Source: Persephonella sp964519345
Lineage (GTDB): Bacteria; Aquificota; Aquificia; Aquificales; Hydrogenothermaceae
DNA: 64,000 bases
Assembly (NCBI GenBank): GCA_964519345.1
Contig: CAZFKX010000026.1
Span: 1-64,000 of the forward strand
Reading direction: 5' to 3'
Part shown: piece after piece, positions 1 to 7,990 of the stretch
Numbering within the stretch: position 1 is the first letter of the stretch
Layout of the letters: each line of letters starts with the position of its first letter
The notes under the pieces: model-generated
What the model was told of the DNA's origin: nothing
Seen by the model: the letters and a program-made list of their open reading frames with translations, nothing else
Database searches by the model: none
Made by a program: the position numbers and the translations under genes

Positions 1-18
1 TTTTTATAATAGGATTAT

Positions 19-24
19 TATAAT
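19..24 (+). promoter_or_regulatory. Likely -10 box of the tRNA-Ser promoter
   Basis: A perfect TATAAT lies 18 bases before the first base of the tRNA, a distance that suits a short leader. A second TATAAT occurs at 5-10. The matching -35 would fall at or beyond the window edge, so only half of the promoter can be seen, in a very AT-rich stretch. Confidence 0.4.
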
Positions 25-42
25 ATATATCCTCACATCAGT

Positions 43-133
43 GGAGGGTTGGCCGAGTGGACGAAGGCGGGTGATTTGAAATCACTTGAGGGTTAACAGC
101 CCTCCGGGGGTTCGAATCCCTCACCCTCCGCCA
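43..133 (+). tRNA. tRNA-Ser (anticodon TGA)
   Basis: A class II tRNA fold is visible. The acceptor arm pairs GGAGGGT (43-49) with ACCCTCC (123-129), followed by discriminator G130 and an encoded CCA at 131-133. The anticodon stem GGTGA/TCACT encloses loop TTTGAAA, with anticodon TGA at 77-79, which reads UCA serine codons. A long variable arm (GAGGG...CCCTC) follows, as expected for serine, and the T-arm contains GGTTCGAATCC. The accessory genes that follow begin about 200 bases downstream, so this tRNA may mark an integration-prone locus. Confidence 0.96.
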
Positions 134-156
134 ATATATATAATAATATATAATTT

Positions 157-175
157 CCCAAAAAAAAATGGGACA
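157..175. repeat. Partial third copy of the TGGGACA repeat
   Basis: CCC, nine A and TGGGACA resemble the core of the 28-bp repeats at 244-271 and 2185-2212 (CC, seven A, TGGGACA). An inverted TGTCCCA follows at 218-224. The gap between the tRNA and the first ORF is therefore built of copies of one motif. Its function is unknown; transposon ends, attachment sites or operators would all fit. Confidence 0.5.
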
Positions 176-243
176 CCCCCACCCTGACAAATCATTGATT
201 ATCAATAACCAGAAAGCTGTCCCAGACACATTAAAAATTGAAT

Positions 244-271
244 TTTCAGTTTGTCCAAAAAAATGGGACAG
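244..271 (+). repeat. Left 28-bp direct repeat flanking the ImmA/DUF4411 module
   Basis: This stretch runs TTTCAGTTTG then TCC, seven A and TGGGACAG. It matches 2185-2212 at 27 of 28 positions, differing only at base 253 (G versus T). It lies 67 bases before the start codon of the first gene. A direct repeat on both sides of a two-gene cassette is what an insertion site would leave, but no transposase or integrase is present. Confidence 0.8.
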
Positions 272-337
272 GTTGATGTATAATTAACTTCAAAAATTAC
301 TGGATTATTGTGAAAAAATTTCCGAAATTAAATTATT

Positions 338-1504
338 ATGGTAAAAGAAAAAATTGAATTTAATGTAGAAATTTTAATATGGGCTATAGAAGAAAGCGGA
401 TTAACTCCTGACAAAATCGCAAAAAAATTAGGAACGAAAGAAGAAAAAATAGAAAAATGGCTTAAAAAAGAAGATTTTCCGACATATAAACAGCTCCGTA
501 AACTGTCAGATATTCTTAATATCCCTTTTGGATACTTTTTTTTAAAAAAAATTCCCATTAGAGAAAAACTTGAGATACCAGACTTTAGACAAGCTAAAGA
601 TAGTATTCCTCTTACAAGGAATTTCTATGAAATATACTATGATGTAAAAAGAAAACATGACTGGATAAAGCTGAAAAGAGAAAAGGAAGAATTTACTGCT
701 CTTGGCTTTGTTGGGAAATATACCACTAATAATAATCCCAAAGAAGTTGCTACAGACATAAAAAATATTCTTTCAATAACAGAAAAAGATTTAGAAAAAC
801 CTCCCAATGAATTGCTTTTAAATCTCATTGAAAAAGCTGAAAAAAAAGGAATTATAGTTATCAAAAATAGTATTCTTATAAATAATAATCATATAAAGTT
901 GGACCCAAACGAATTTAGAGGATTTGTTATTGTTGATAAATTAGCTCCTGTGATTTTTATAAATGGGGCAGATAGCATAAAAGCCCAGATTTTTACTCTA
1001 TTTCACGAACTTGCTCATATATGGCTGGGGCAAAGTGGTATATCAGATGTTAATTTAGAAAATACAAATTATATAGAAAAATTGTGTAATCAAGTAGCAG
1101 TGGAAATCCTTATGCCTGAAGAAAAGGTAAAAAAACTATGGGACAGTAGTATAGAGCCTTATGAAAATATAAAAAAACTTAGCAGAACCTTACCTGTTAG
1201 TAAACTTGCACTAAGTTATAGGGGAGTAAACTTAGGTTTGATTACCCTTAATACACAAAAAGAAATAGAAAAAATTCTTAAAGAAGAATGGTTAACTGAA
1301 AAAAAAGAAGAAAAAAAAGGAGCAGGTGGAGATTATTATAAAACAGTTCCCATAAGAAACAGTAAAACATTCACCAGTGAAGTCTTAAGCAGTTTACAAT
1401 CTGGTGAACTGCTTTATAAAGAAGCTGCACAACTATTAAATGTAAAAGTTAAAAGTCTAAAAAAGATGCTTGAGAACTTAAGAGGCTTGGAAGTTGTCGA
1501 GTAA
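338..1504 (+). CDS. XRE-type HTH / ImmA-IrrE (M78) metallopeptidase protein
   Basis: An N-terminal helix-turn-helix of XRE type (about residues 14-66) is followed by an M78 peptidase domain with the zinc motif HELAH at 223-227 and a downstream NQVAVE carrying the likely third ligand E256. A lysine-rich linker (about 320-330) leads to a small C-terminal domain. In this family such proteins act as regulators or antitoxins that cleave or bind a partner. The next gene, a PIN-like DUF4411 protein, overlaps its end by 11 bases, so the two form a toxin-antitoxin-like pair. The pair is bounded by 28-bp direct repeats, which suggests mobility. No clear Shine-Dalgarno precedes the ATG. Domain calls are solid; the antitoxin role is inferred from family and context. 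Confidence 0.87.
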   Translation: MVKEKIEFNVEILIWAIEESGLTPDKIAKKLGTKEEKIEKWLKKEDFPTYKQLRKLSDILNIPFGYFFLKKIPIREKLEIPDFRQAKDSIPLTRNFYEIYYDVKRKHDWIKLKREKEEFTALGFVGKYTTNNNPKEVATDIKNILSITEKDLEKPPNELLLNLIEKAEKKGIIVIKNSILINNNHIKLDPNEFRGFVIVDKLAPVIFINGADSIKAQIFTLFHELAHIWLGQSGISDVNLENTNYIEKLCNQVAVEILMPEEKVKKLWDSSIEPYENIKKLSRTLPVSKLALSYRGVNLGLITLNTQKEIEKILKEEWLTEKKEEKKGAGGDYYKTVPIRNSKTFTSEVLSSLQSGELLYKEAAQLLNVKVKSLKKMLENLRGLEVVE

Positions 1505-2027
1505 TATAAGATTTTGCTTAGATACAAGCTGTTTAATTGAAGCTAACAATAGATTTTATGCTTTTGATATTTTACCTCGGTTCTGGGATTTGATTTTAGA
1601 GTGCTGTGATGAAGGAATAATCCTTATTCCAGAAGTTGTTTATGAAGAGATAAAAGAATACCAAGGAAAAGATGAGCTTTTAGAATGGGCAAAAGAGCAC
1701 AAAGATATTCTTTTTAAGAATATGTCATCTGATGTTTTTGATGTAAATGGAGATATATCAAACTATGTTTATGAACATTATAAGGAGGATAAAGCTGAAC
1801 AGTTTTTAAAGAGTGGAGACCCTTTAATAATAGCTTATGCAAAGGTAAATGGATTAGTTTTGATAACACAAGAAAGCTATAAGGATATTTCTCATTCAAA
1901 AGACAAAGATGGGAAATTTCAAGCAAAAATCCAAATTCCAAACATATGTAAAAAATTTAATGTTGCATACGAAAATCTTTTTGATATGCTAAGAGACTTG
2001 AAAAATCATTACAATAAAAGTCTTTAA
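1494..2027 (+). CDS. DUF4411 family PIN-like protein, probable toxin
   Basis: The start is a TTG at 1494 with AGAGG eight bases upstream, inside the 3' end of the previous gene. The protein shows a PIN-like acidic layout: D10 in LDTS, E47 in PEVVYEE, and D109 in SGDPLIIAYA, followed by LITQES. This is the DUF4411 pattern, which is recurrently found beside XRE/ImmA proteins in predicted toxin-antitoxin modules. PIN-type toxins are metal-dependent RNases, so it may cleave RNA when its partner is lost. RNase activity is inferred, not visible beyond the acidic residues. At 177 residues it has typical length and looks intact. Confidence 0.82.
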   Translation: MSSNIRFCLDTSCLIEANNRFYAFDILPRFWDLILECCDEGIILIPEVVYEEIKEYQGKDELLEWAKEHKDILFKNMSSDVFDVNGDISNYVYEHYKEDKAEQFLKSGDPLIIAYAKVNGLVLITQESYKDISHSKDKDGKFQAKIQIPNICKKFNVAYENLFDMLRDLKNHYNKSL

Positions 2028-2066
2028 AACTAAGTTTCCCCAAAATAATCAACACTAAAACGAATT

Positions 2067-2128
2067 TACGGCTTACGCCGTTTAGCCTGTATCCCATTGC
2101 TAATAATTTTTTGAATTAGCGAGCCGTA
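2067..2128. other. Nested inverted repeats downstream of the ImmA/DUF4411 module
   Basis: The outer arms TACGGCT (2067-2073) and AGCCGTA (2122-2128) are perfect reverse complements. They enclose a second perfect pair, GCTAAT (2099-2104) and ATTAGC (2115-2120), around an A/T-rich loop. No T-run follows, so this is not a standard terminator. The rest of the 2028-2329 gap contains only this structure and the right-hand direct repeat; no gene is seen. Confidence 0.45.
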
Positions 2129-2184
2129 GGCAAAACAAGAATAGGTTTTAGAAAGCAAAAATTTTCTATAAAGCAGGAAGTTTC

Positions 2185-2212
2185 TTTCAGTTTTTCCAAA
2201 AAAATGGGACAG
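2185..2212 (+). repeat. Right 28-bp direct repeat flanking the ImmA/DUF4411 module
   Basis: It has the same orientation as 244-271 and is identical at 27 of 28 positions. The two copies bracket a 1.9-kb segment containing exactly the ImmA/IrrE and DUF4411 genes. This copy lies 157 bases after the stop codon of the second gene, so it cannot be a simple promoter operator for that operon. Confidence 0.8.
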
Positions 2213-2329
2213 TTGGGAAAAATAAATTTCATATTGTGGATATTAGATACTTTTGCTTTGTAATAAAGACTTTTAAAGAACATTTTAATTATACAAAATC
2301 TTTTGAAGCGTTCCTATTACTGCAAGTTT

Positions 2330-2590
2330 TTATAACTCTAATTTTATTTTTCCTTCAACATATTGATGTATAAGAGATGAAATTAATGTTTGATAAGGAA
2401 TTCCTGTTTCTAATGCTTTTTTTTTCAGTTTTCTAATATCCGTTTCAGACAATCTGATAGATATAACTTTCTTTTTGTATTTATTTTCAACAGCTTTTTT
2501 TAGCTTTGATTTTTCTTCCTCTAAATCTTTTACAGATACCCATTTATCTTTTTCTATTTCTTCTAACAGCCGTCTTTCTTCATTAATCAT
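2330..2590 (-). CDS. CopG/BrnA-like ribbon-helix-helix antitoxin
   Basis: This small protein of about 86 residues has a charged N-terminal region and a C-terminal ribbon-helix-helix: a strand KVISIRLSETD, then two helices through KKALETGIPYQTLISSLIHQYVEG. That is the CopG/BrnA antitoxin layout. The ATG at 2590 is preferred over a GTG at 2599 because AGAGGTGA lies just upstream at good spacing. It overlaps the 3' end of the toxin gene by eight bases, the toxin-first order of BrnTA. As in that family, it probably binds the toxin through its N-terminal part and represses its own promoter. Confidence 0.82.
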   Translation of the reverse strand: MINEERRLLEEIEKDKWVSVKDLEEEKSKLKKAVENKYKKKVISIRLSETDIRKLKKKALETGIPYQTLISSLIHQYVEGKIKLEL

Positions 2591-2864
2591 TTTTATCACC
2601 TCTTAAGTATTTTTTTGTATATTTTCTACTTGGGAATATTGTTTTTAGAAAGATATTCCCATTCCTCTCTTCTACATAAGGAACTATATAAGCATAATTA
2701 TCAATCTCTACAATAAGCAATTTTTGATTAGGATATTCATCCTTATTTGGATGTTCCAAAATATCCAATATCCTATCTTCTATAATAGCTAATTCAACAT
2801 CCTCAAAAGATATTCCTCTTTCTGCTTTTAACTTTAAGTTTTTTTCTTCATTCCAAACAATCAT
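2583..2864 (-). CDS. BrnT-like toxin
   Basis: The N-terminus MIVWNEEKNLKLKAERGISF matches the start of BrnT-family proteins (W-x-EEKN-x4-RGISF), and the C-terminus KTIFPSRKYTKKY matches their basic arginine/lysine tail. BrnT toxins are RelE-fold RNases that block translation and are neutralised by a DNA-binding BrnA partner, here the overlapping downstream gene. Length (93 residues) is normal. With the ImmA/DUF4411 pair this makes two toxin-antitoxin loci within 2.9 kb. The family call is good; the RNase activity is known for the family only. Confidence 0.82.
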   Translation of the reverse strand: MIVWNEEKNLKLKAERGISFEDVELAIIEDRILDILEHPNKDEYPNQKLLIVEIDNYAYIVPYVEERNGNIFLKTIFPSRKYTKKYLRGDKND

Positions 2865-2955
2865 ATATATATTGTATATCTATTAAATTACAATTCAAAT
2901 CTTTTGTAGTTTCAACAGTTTTGAAAGAAACTGTATTTATTTTGAGATTTTTTGA

Positions 2956-3180
2956 TTAAGGTGGTGCTCTTTGATTTGTTAGAATTTCCTCTAAACCCTC
3001 ACACCAGCTTTTATACTTTAGCCAGTTTTCACTAATTATCCTTGCATTCTTTACATCAGCACAATAATAGTATTTACCCTCAAACTCAGCTCTAAAGATT
3101 TGATAAGGTATAAACTCTGGTTTTTCTGGAATAGTTGGCTTTTGACACTTTATATAAACAGGCTTTTCTATATATTTATG
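2956..3180 (-). pseudogene. Startless fragment of an unknown protein
   Basis: The minus strand is open for about 74 codons, from just after an in-frame stop (3183-3181) to a TAA at 2958-2956. It reads sensibly, with segments such as EKPVYIKCQKPTIPEKPEF, YQIFRAEFEGKYYYCAD and WLKYKSWCEGLEEIL. There is no ATG, GTG or TTG start in frame, so it looks like the tail of a decayed gene. A proline-rich Cys-containing head followed by a Trp-rich tail recalls small phage lysis or tail proteins, but this is only a hint. It fills most of the 2865-3221 gap. Confidence 0.45.
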
Positions 3181-3221
3181 TTAAATTATAAATTAATATA
3201 GCTTGCTGTTAGGAGGGCTTT

Positions 3222-5984
3222 TTGATATACGCTGGAAGCTACCCATTTCTTTATAAAAAGTTAATAAACAATGTTAGAAAAATCAGGCAGACAAACCCGA
3301 AAAACAGACTCACGTTTATTATATCTTCAAATAATATGAGAAGAGCTATAAAAGAATATCTAACAGACTCATTTGGATTTATTTACAATATTGAATTCTT
3401 CACAAAGATTGACATAGCAAGAGAGATGACAGGAAAACAACCTATTAATAACCTTGAAAAGGAGATCATAATAAATAAAATACTTGAAGATAATGGACTG
3501 AACATTGAAGGTCTTGCAAAGATATACAGTGAAGCAATCCAGAAACTTAAAGAATCTAAAATATACCCTGAAGATCTGCCAGAGAATGAACCGATAAGAA
3601 TTATTTATACAGACTATCAAAAGAAATTAGAAGAGCTTAATCTCAAAGATAGAGAAGATATTTTAAAAGAAGCCTCTATAAAAGAATTTAAGACAGATTT
3701 TTTATTTATTTTCGGCTTTCATTCTCTTTCAGAGATTGATAGAGATATTTTTGTATCTTTATTAAAAAACAGATCTCTCGTATATATACCAATGAATCCA
3801 AAGTATGCTGTATTTGAGAAAAATCCTCATCTTAAAGCCACACTTAACTTTTTTAAGAGTTTTAGGCTGAAAACATATATAGAAAACATAAAAACGAAAA
3901 ATCAGGAATTAATATCATCAATATTCTCTGAAAAAATTATTGAAAAGGGAATTGATTATAAATGTTTAAGGTTCATTATCTCAAAAGGAAAAAAAGATGA
4001 AATTAAAAATATTGCAAAAACGATATTAAGTATTAAAGAAGAAACAAAGTGGCATAAGATAGGAGTTGTAATAAATGATCTTGGAAGTTATCTAAAAGAT
4101 ATAAAATCTGTCTTTAATGAGTACAATATACCCTACTATCTGTCAGAGGAAAACAGATTTATCGACGAACTTCCATTTAAAAAGATCTTTTCATTATTCA
4201 GTCTTAAGGAAAAAGATTTTCCTAAAATGGATATTCTGAACAGCTTATCAATGGAAATCCTCAATATTGAGGATATGTATATCTCTGAACTTGAGAAAGA
4301 GTTGATAGAGACTCCCCATGAAAATGGATATGAAAATGCATTAAATACAATTAAAAATACAAAATTTAATTTTATAAAAGATCTTTTAACGGATCTAAAC
4401 AGTATTCCTGAAAATGCTCCTATTAATATCTTTGTAGATAAATATAGATCAATCTCAGAAAAATTTTTCAGAAAAAACAGATATACAGAAAAATTTTTAG
4501 AAATATTAAACAGCATCAAAACAGATTATGTATTAAAGAAACTTTATCCAGAGATCAAATATACAGAATTTAATAGAATAGTTCTACATTACTTAGAAGA
4601 GGAAGATGTTCAAAAAAGATTAAAGGGGGATATAGTCCAGATAAGAACACCTAATATTTCTGAAGGTATAATCTTTGATTATCTGTTCTTTATTGATATG
4701 AATGAAGGAAAATATCCCTCTACTTTAAAAGAAGATCCTATCCTGAAAGATTCATTAAGAAATGAACTTGAAAAAAAAGGACTTCCAGACTCTGATGCAT
4801 CTTACTGGCAACAGATAGTAACATTTATAAACATATTCAATTCATCCAAAAATATCTTTATATCTTTTAAAGAAAAAGATGAAAAAGGCAATGATCTTTC
4901 ACCATCGGTTATAGTTGAAGAGCTACTTAGATTCAACTATGGAAAATACTATTTTGAAAACAAACCGATAGACATAGTGATAAACAATGAGATATTAACC
5001 ATTAAGGAATTTAAAATAAAGAATGCTGTTAATCTTATAGAAACAGATAATTTTTTAAAGAAGGTTGTGGAAGCATACGGAAAAAGAGAGTCGGAACATA
5101 TTACAGAGTATGATGGAAAAGTAAAGATAAATCTGAAAAATATTAATCTTACTCCCTCAAAACTTCAGACCTACTCAGACTGCCCATACAGATTCTTTCT
5201 CAGCTTTATAATAAATCCTGATACTTTTGAAACTGTAGATGATGAAAAAATACCACCAGATAAAGAGGGAACTATTATACATGAGATACTTGAGTTTATA
5301 TATAAAAAAAGGATTGAAGATGAAGCTGTAATAAAAAAGTTTATCCCTTTACTTTTTAAAGAAAAATTCAGCCCTTTACTCAGAAATCTAAAACCTTCCG
5401 CAAGAATATTTGAAGAAAGAAGATTATCTGTTCTCTCTGAAACCTTAACAGAATTTGTAATAAATGACCTTAATAGAATTAAAAATAAATATATACCCCA
5501 GATCATAGAACTGAAAGGCACAGTAGATATAGATGGATTAAAATTTAAGGGAAAGATAGACAGGGCAGATATAAATATAGAAAACAATACATACTCAATA
5601 TATGATTACAAAACAGGTAAAAAAAGGTTAAACAGTCTTAAAAAGGCTCTTCTTAAAGGTGATTATATACAGCTTATTCTTTACAGGAAATTTCTTGAAC
5701 GGTTAGGTAAAAAAATAGATAAACTGGGACTATTTTTTATTAAAGAAAGCTTTCCAGAAATATCAATAAATATAGACAAGAAAATCAATCAGAAAACAGA
5801 CAAGATAATTAAAATACTTATAAATATGATTAAGAAAGGATATTTTATCCCATATAAAGAATCAGAAAGCTGTTACTACTGTGAATTTGCAGAACTGTGT
5901 AGAATATACAGCTTTAATGAGAATAAATACAGATATTTAGCTGATTATATAAATTTAAAAAAAGGAAAACTGGAGGTAGATTAG
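3222..5984 (+). CDS. AddB-like protein with C-terminal RecB/PD-(D/E)XK nuclease
   Basis: It starts at a TTG with AGGAGG at 3211-3216. The C-terminal third is a RecB-family nuclease: EGTIIHEILEF (catalytic His), GKIDRAD, YDYKTG and QLILYR. The cysteines CPYRFF (about residue 653) and CYYCEFAELC (about 882-890) match the iron-sulfur staple of AddB nucleases. The N-terminal part resembles the helicase-like fold of AddB, but no P-loop is visible: the segment AGSYPFLYKK sits where one would expect it. AddB normally pairs with AddA for double-strand break resection; no AddA is adjacent. The methyltransferase gene begins one base after its stop codon. At 920 residues it is shorter than Bacillus AddB. 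Confidence 0.8.
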   Translation: MIYAGSYPFLYKKLINNVRKIRQTNPKNRLTFIISSNNMRRAIKEYLTDSFGFIYNIEFFTKIDIAREMTGKQPINNLEKEIIINKILEDNGLNIEGLAKIYSEAIQKLKESKIYPEDLPENEPIRIIYTDYQKKLEELNLKDREDILKEASIKEFKTDFLFIFGFHSLSEIDRDIFVSLLKNRSLVYIPMNPKYAVFEKNPHLKATLNFFKSFRLKTYIENIKTKNQELISSIFSEKIIEKGIDYKCLRFIISKGKKDEIKNIAKTILSIKEETKWHKIGVVINDLGSYLKDIKSVFNEYNIPYYLSEENRFIDELPFKKIFSLFSLKEKDFPKMDILNSLSMEILNIEDMYISELEKELIETPHENGYENALNTIKNTKFNFIKDLLTDLNSIPENAPINIFVDKYRSISEKFFRKNRYTEKFLEILNSIKTDYVLKKLYPEIKYTEFNRIVLHYLEEEDVQKRLKGDIVQIRTPNISEGIIFDYLFFIDMNEGKYPSTLKEDPILKDSLRNELEKKGLPDSDASYWQQIVTFINIFNSSKNIFISFKEKDEKGNDLSPSVIVEELLRFNYGKYYFENKPIDIVINNEILTIKEFKIKNAVNLIETDNFLKKVVEAYGKRESEHITEYDGKVKINLKNINLTPSKLQTYSDCPYRFFLSFIINPDTFETVDDEKIPPDKEGTIIHEILEFIYKKRIEDEAVIKKFIPLLFKEKFSPLLRNLKPSARIFEERRLSVLSETLTEFVINDLNRIKNKYIPQIIELKGTVDIDGLKFKGKIDRADINIENNTYSIYDYKTGKKRLNSLKKALLKGDYIQLILYRKFLERLGKKIDKLGLFFIKESFPEISINIDKKINQKTDKIIKILINMIKKGYFIPYKESESCYYCEFAELCRIYSFNENKYRYLADYINLKKGKLEVD

Positions 5985-5985
5985 T

Positions 5986-6621
5986 ATGACCTGTAGGTGT
6001 AAAAGCAGATTTAATGCCTTTTTTATGAAAAATCTTGAATGGTACATGAAAAATGTCTATGGAAAGTACAAAGTAGAACTGTTCAATAAACTCGGAAATA
6101 AAGTGCTTGAAATAGGAGCAGGAACTGGAATAAATCTAAATTATTACAGGAAAGAAACTGATCTAACGATTATAGAACCAAGTAGTGATATGCTTGAATA
6201 TCTAAAGAAGAAAGTAGAAAAATCAGATATTAAAATTCATATCACTGAAGGTTTTGGAGAAAACCTACCCTTTGAAGAAAACAGCTTTGATTCAGTAATC
6301 TCAACACTTGTCCTTTGCAGTGTAAAATCTCAGACGAAGGTTCTTCAGGAGATAAAAAGAGTTTTAAAACCTGGCGGAATTTTTATCTTTATAGAACATG
6401 TAATAGCACCTGAAGGAACATTTACCAGATCTGTACAGAATATCTTACATCCTGGATGGAAGTGGCTGTTTGACGGATGTGATATAAAAAGGGATACAGG
6501 AGCTGTTATAAAAAGATTTTTTCCGGATGCAGAAATAAAAAACATAAAATTTAACAGTCCTTTTATCCCTGTTAACTACCATATAATAGGACATGCTATT
6601 AAAAACAGTTATTCCGCATGA
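5986..6621 (+). CDS. Class I SAM-dependent methyltransferase
   Basis: The glycine-rich SAM motif VLEIGAGTGINLNYY (about residues 38-52), the acidic loop IIEPSSDML and post-motif GENLPFEENSFD-VISTLVLCSV are those of Methyltransf_11 proteins, close to the METTL7/UbiE-like group. The start of a conserved KRVLKPGGIFIFIEH follows. The substrate cannot be told from sequence. The gene starts one base after the AddB-like gene and overlaps the convergent hemerythrin gene by 13 bases at its 3' end. Confidence 0.85.
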   Translation: MTCRCKSRFNAFFMKNLEWYMKNVYGKYKVELFNKLGNKVLEIGAGTGINLNYYRKETDLTIIEPSSDMLEYLKKKVEKSDIKIHITEGFGENLPFEENSFDSVISTLVLCSVKSQTKVLQEIKRVLKPGGIFIFIEHVIAPEGTFTRSVQNILHPGWKWLFDGCDIKRDTGAVIKRFFPDAEIKNIKFNSPFIPVNYHIIGHAIKNSYSA

Positions 6622-7034
6622 ACAAAGTTTGAGAGGAACATTGCGGTTACAGTATCCATAGTCTGGACATGATTAATTATCCAGGGAGCAAAGTAGCTTT
6701 CAAGATACTCTTTTATAGTTGCTGGATTTTTTTTCTCCTCCCATATACTCTCTATAGATGCAAGCTCCCTTAAAACATTATCATGTTCACCTTTGTGCAT
6801 AGGGTATGCAAAAAAACCATATTTTTCCATCAATTCCTGTTCAAAACTGAAATGTTTCCTCACATCTTCCAAAAACTCTTTTAGAAGCCTATCAACAGTT
6901 TCAATACTTTCTTTACCTTCAATACACTTAACAACAGCATCGTGAAGATTATTTACAATATCTATTTCTGTACTGTGAATATCATTCATCTTTGACAAAG
7001 CAACTTTTGGAAAGTCTTCTTTTCTTATTAACAT
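6609..7034 (-). CDS. Bacteriohemerythrin
   Basis: The non-haem di-iron ligand pattern of hemerythrins is present: H20 in MNDIHSTE, H57 and E61 in HFSFEQELM, H76 and H80 in PMHKGEHD, then H114 in INHVQTMD with D118. At 141 residues it is a single-domain protein with no signal peptide, so cytoplasmic. Such proteins bind O2 reversibly and in microaerophiles buffer or deliver it to oxidases. It is monocistronic and divergent from the M28 peptidase gene, and its tail overlaps the convergent methyltransferase gene. Confidence 0.92.
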   Translation of the reverse strand: MLIRKEDFPKVALSKMNDIHSTEIDIVNNLHDAVVKCIEGKESIETVDRLLKEFLEDVRKHFSFEQELMEKYGFFAYPMHKGEHDNVLRELASIESIWEEKKNPATIKEYLESYFAPWIINHVQTMDTVTAMFLSNFVHAE

Positions 7035-7132
7035 ATTTCAGACTCCTAAATCTTAATTGTATAGAAAATATTAAAAATATTTAATAAAAAAATCACTGAT
7101 TTATATCATTTTTTGACCTAAAATAAGTAATT

Positions 7133-7990
7133 ATGAATAGAAGCATAATGAAAAATCTTTATACAGATGTTGAATATTTATGCAGTATAAGACCCTTCAG
7201 AAATTTTTATAACATATCATCCCTTGATAAAGCAGCAGACTATATAATATCTCAGTTTGAAGGTTTAAATATTAATCTTCAAACCTACAATGTAAACTCA
7301 AAAAAGTACACTAACATAATAGCTTCTTACAATATAGAAAAAAAAGAGAGGATAATAATCGGAGCACATTATGACGTTGCAGGAGATACGCCTGGAGCTG
7401 ATGATAATGCAAGTGGAATTGCCGGAATTCTTCAGATTGGAAGATTTTTAAAAACTTATAGACCCAAACTGAATCACAGGGTTGATTTAGCAGCCTATAC
7501 TCTGGAAGAGCCTCCCTTTTTTGGCACTAACAAGATGGGAAGTTATGTACATGCCCAAAGCTTATATAAAAAAAATGTAAAAATTAAAGTAATGATCTGT
7601 CTCGAGATGATAGGTTATTTTACTGATGAACCTGATTCACAACAGTTTCCCCTTCCATTTTTTAAGTTTTTTTATCCCAATACAGGGAATTTTATAGGTG
7701 TTGTAGGAAAAGTAGGGCAGAGTAAAATCACAAAGAAGGTAAGAGATCTTATAAAAAAAGGATCATCAATACCTGTTTACTCTATAAATGCACCTGTATT
7801 TTTATTAGGAGTTGATTTTTCAGATCACAGAAATTTCTGGAAGTTTGGTTATAACGCTGTTATGATAACAGATACTGCATTTTATAGAAATCCTAATTAC
7901 CACAGAAGAACAGATACTATTGGAACTCTTGATTTTGAAAGAATGTCTGAAGTTGTAAAAGGTATCTATAATGTTGTGTTAAACATTTAG
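7133..7990 (+). CDS. M28 family zinc aminopeptidase-like protein
   Basis: M28 metal ligands and the catalytic acid are visible in order: H in IIGAHYDVAG, D in PGADDNASG, the Glu pair in AYTLEEPPFFG, a further acidic residue in CLEMIGYF, and H in NYHRRTD. There is no signal peptide or lipobox, so it probably acts in the cytoplasm on peptides. Some M28 proteins are glutaminyl cyclases or carboxypeptidases, so substrate remains open. Its last 12 bases overlap the convergent diguanylate cyclase gene. Confidence 0.87.
   Translation: MNRSIMKNLYTDVEYLCSIRPFRNFYNISSLDKAADYIISQFEGLNINLQTYNVNSKKYTNIIASYNIEKKERIIIGAHYDVAGDTPGADDNASGIAGILQIGRFLKTYRPKLNHRVDLAAYTLEEPPFFGTNKMGSYVHAQSLYKKNVKIKVMICLEMIGYFTDEPDSQQFPLPFFKFFYPNTGNFIGVVGKVGQSKITKKVRDLIKKGSSIPVYSINAPVFLLGVDFSDHRNFWKFGYNAVMITDTAFYRNPNYHRRTDTIGTLDFERMSEVVKGIYNVVLNI

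Noticed and set aside
38..229. Open frame antisense to tRNA-Ser
   Set aside because: Its sequence is the reverse reading of the tRNA and nearby repeats; no gene features.
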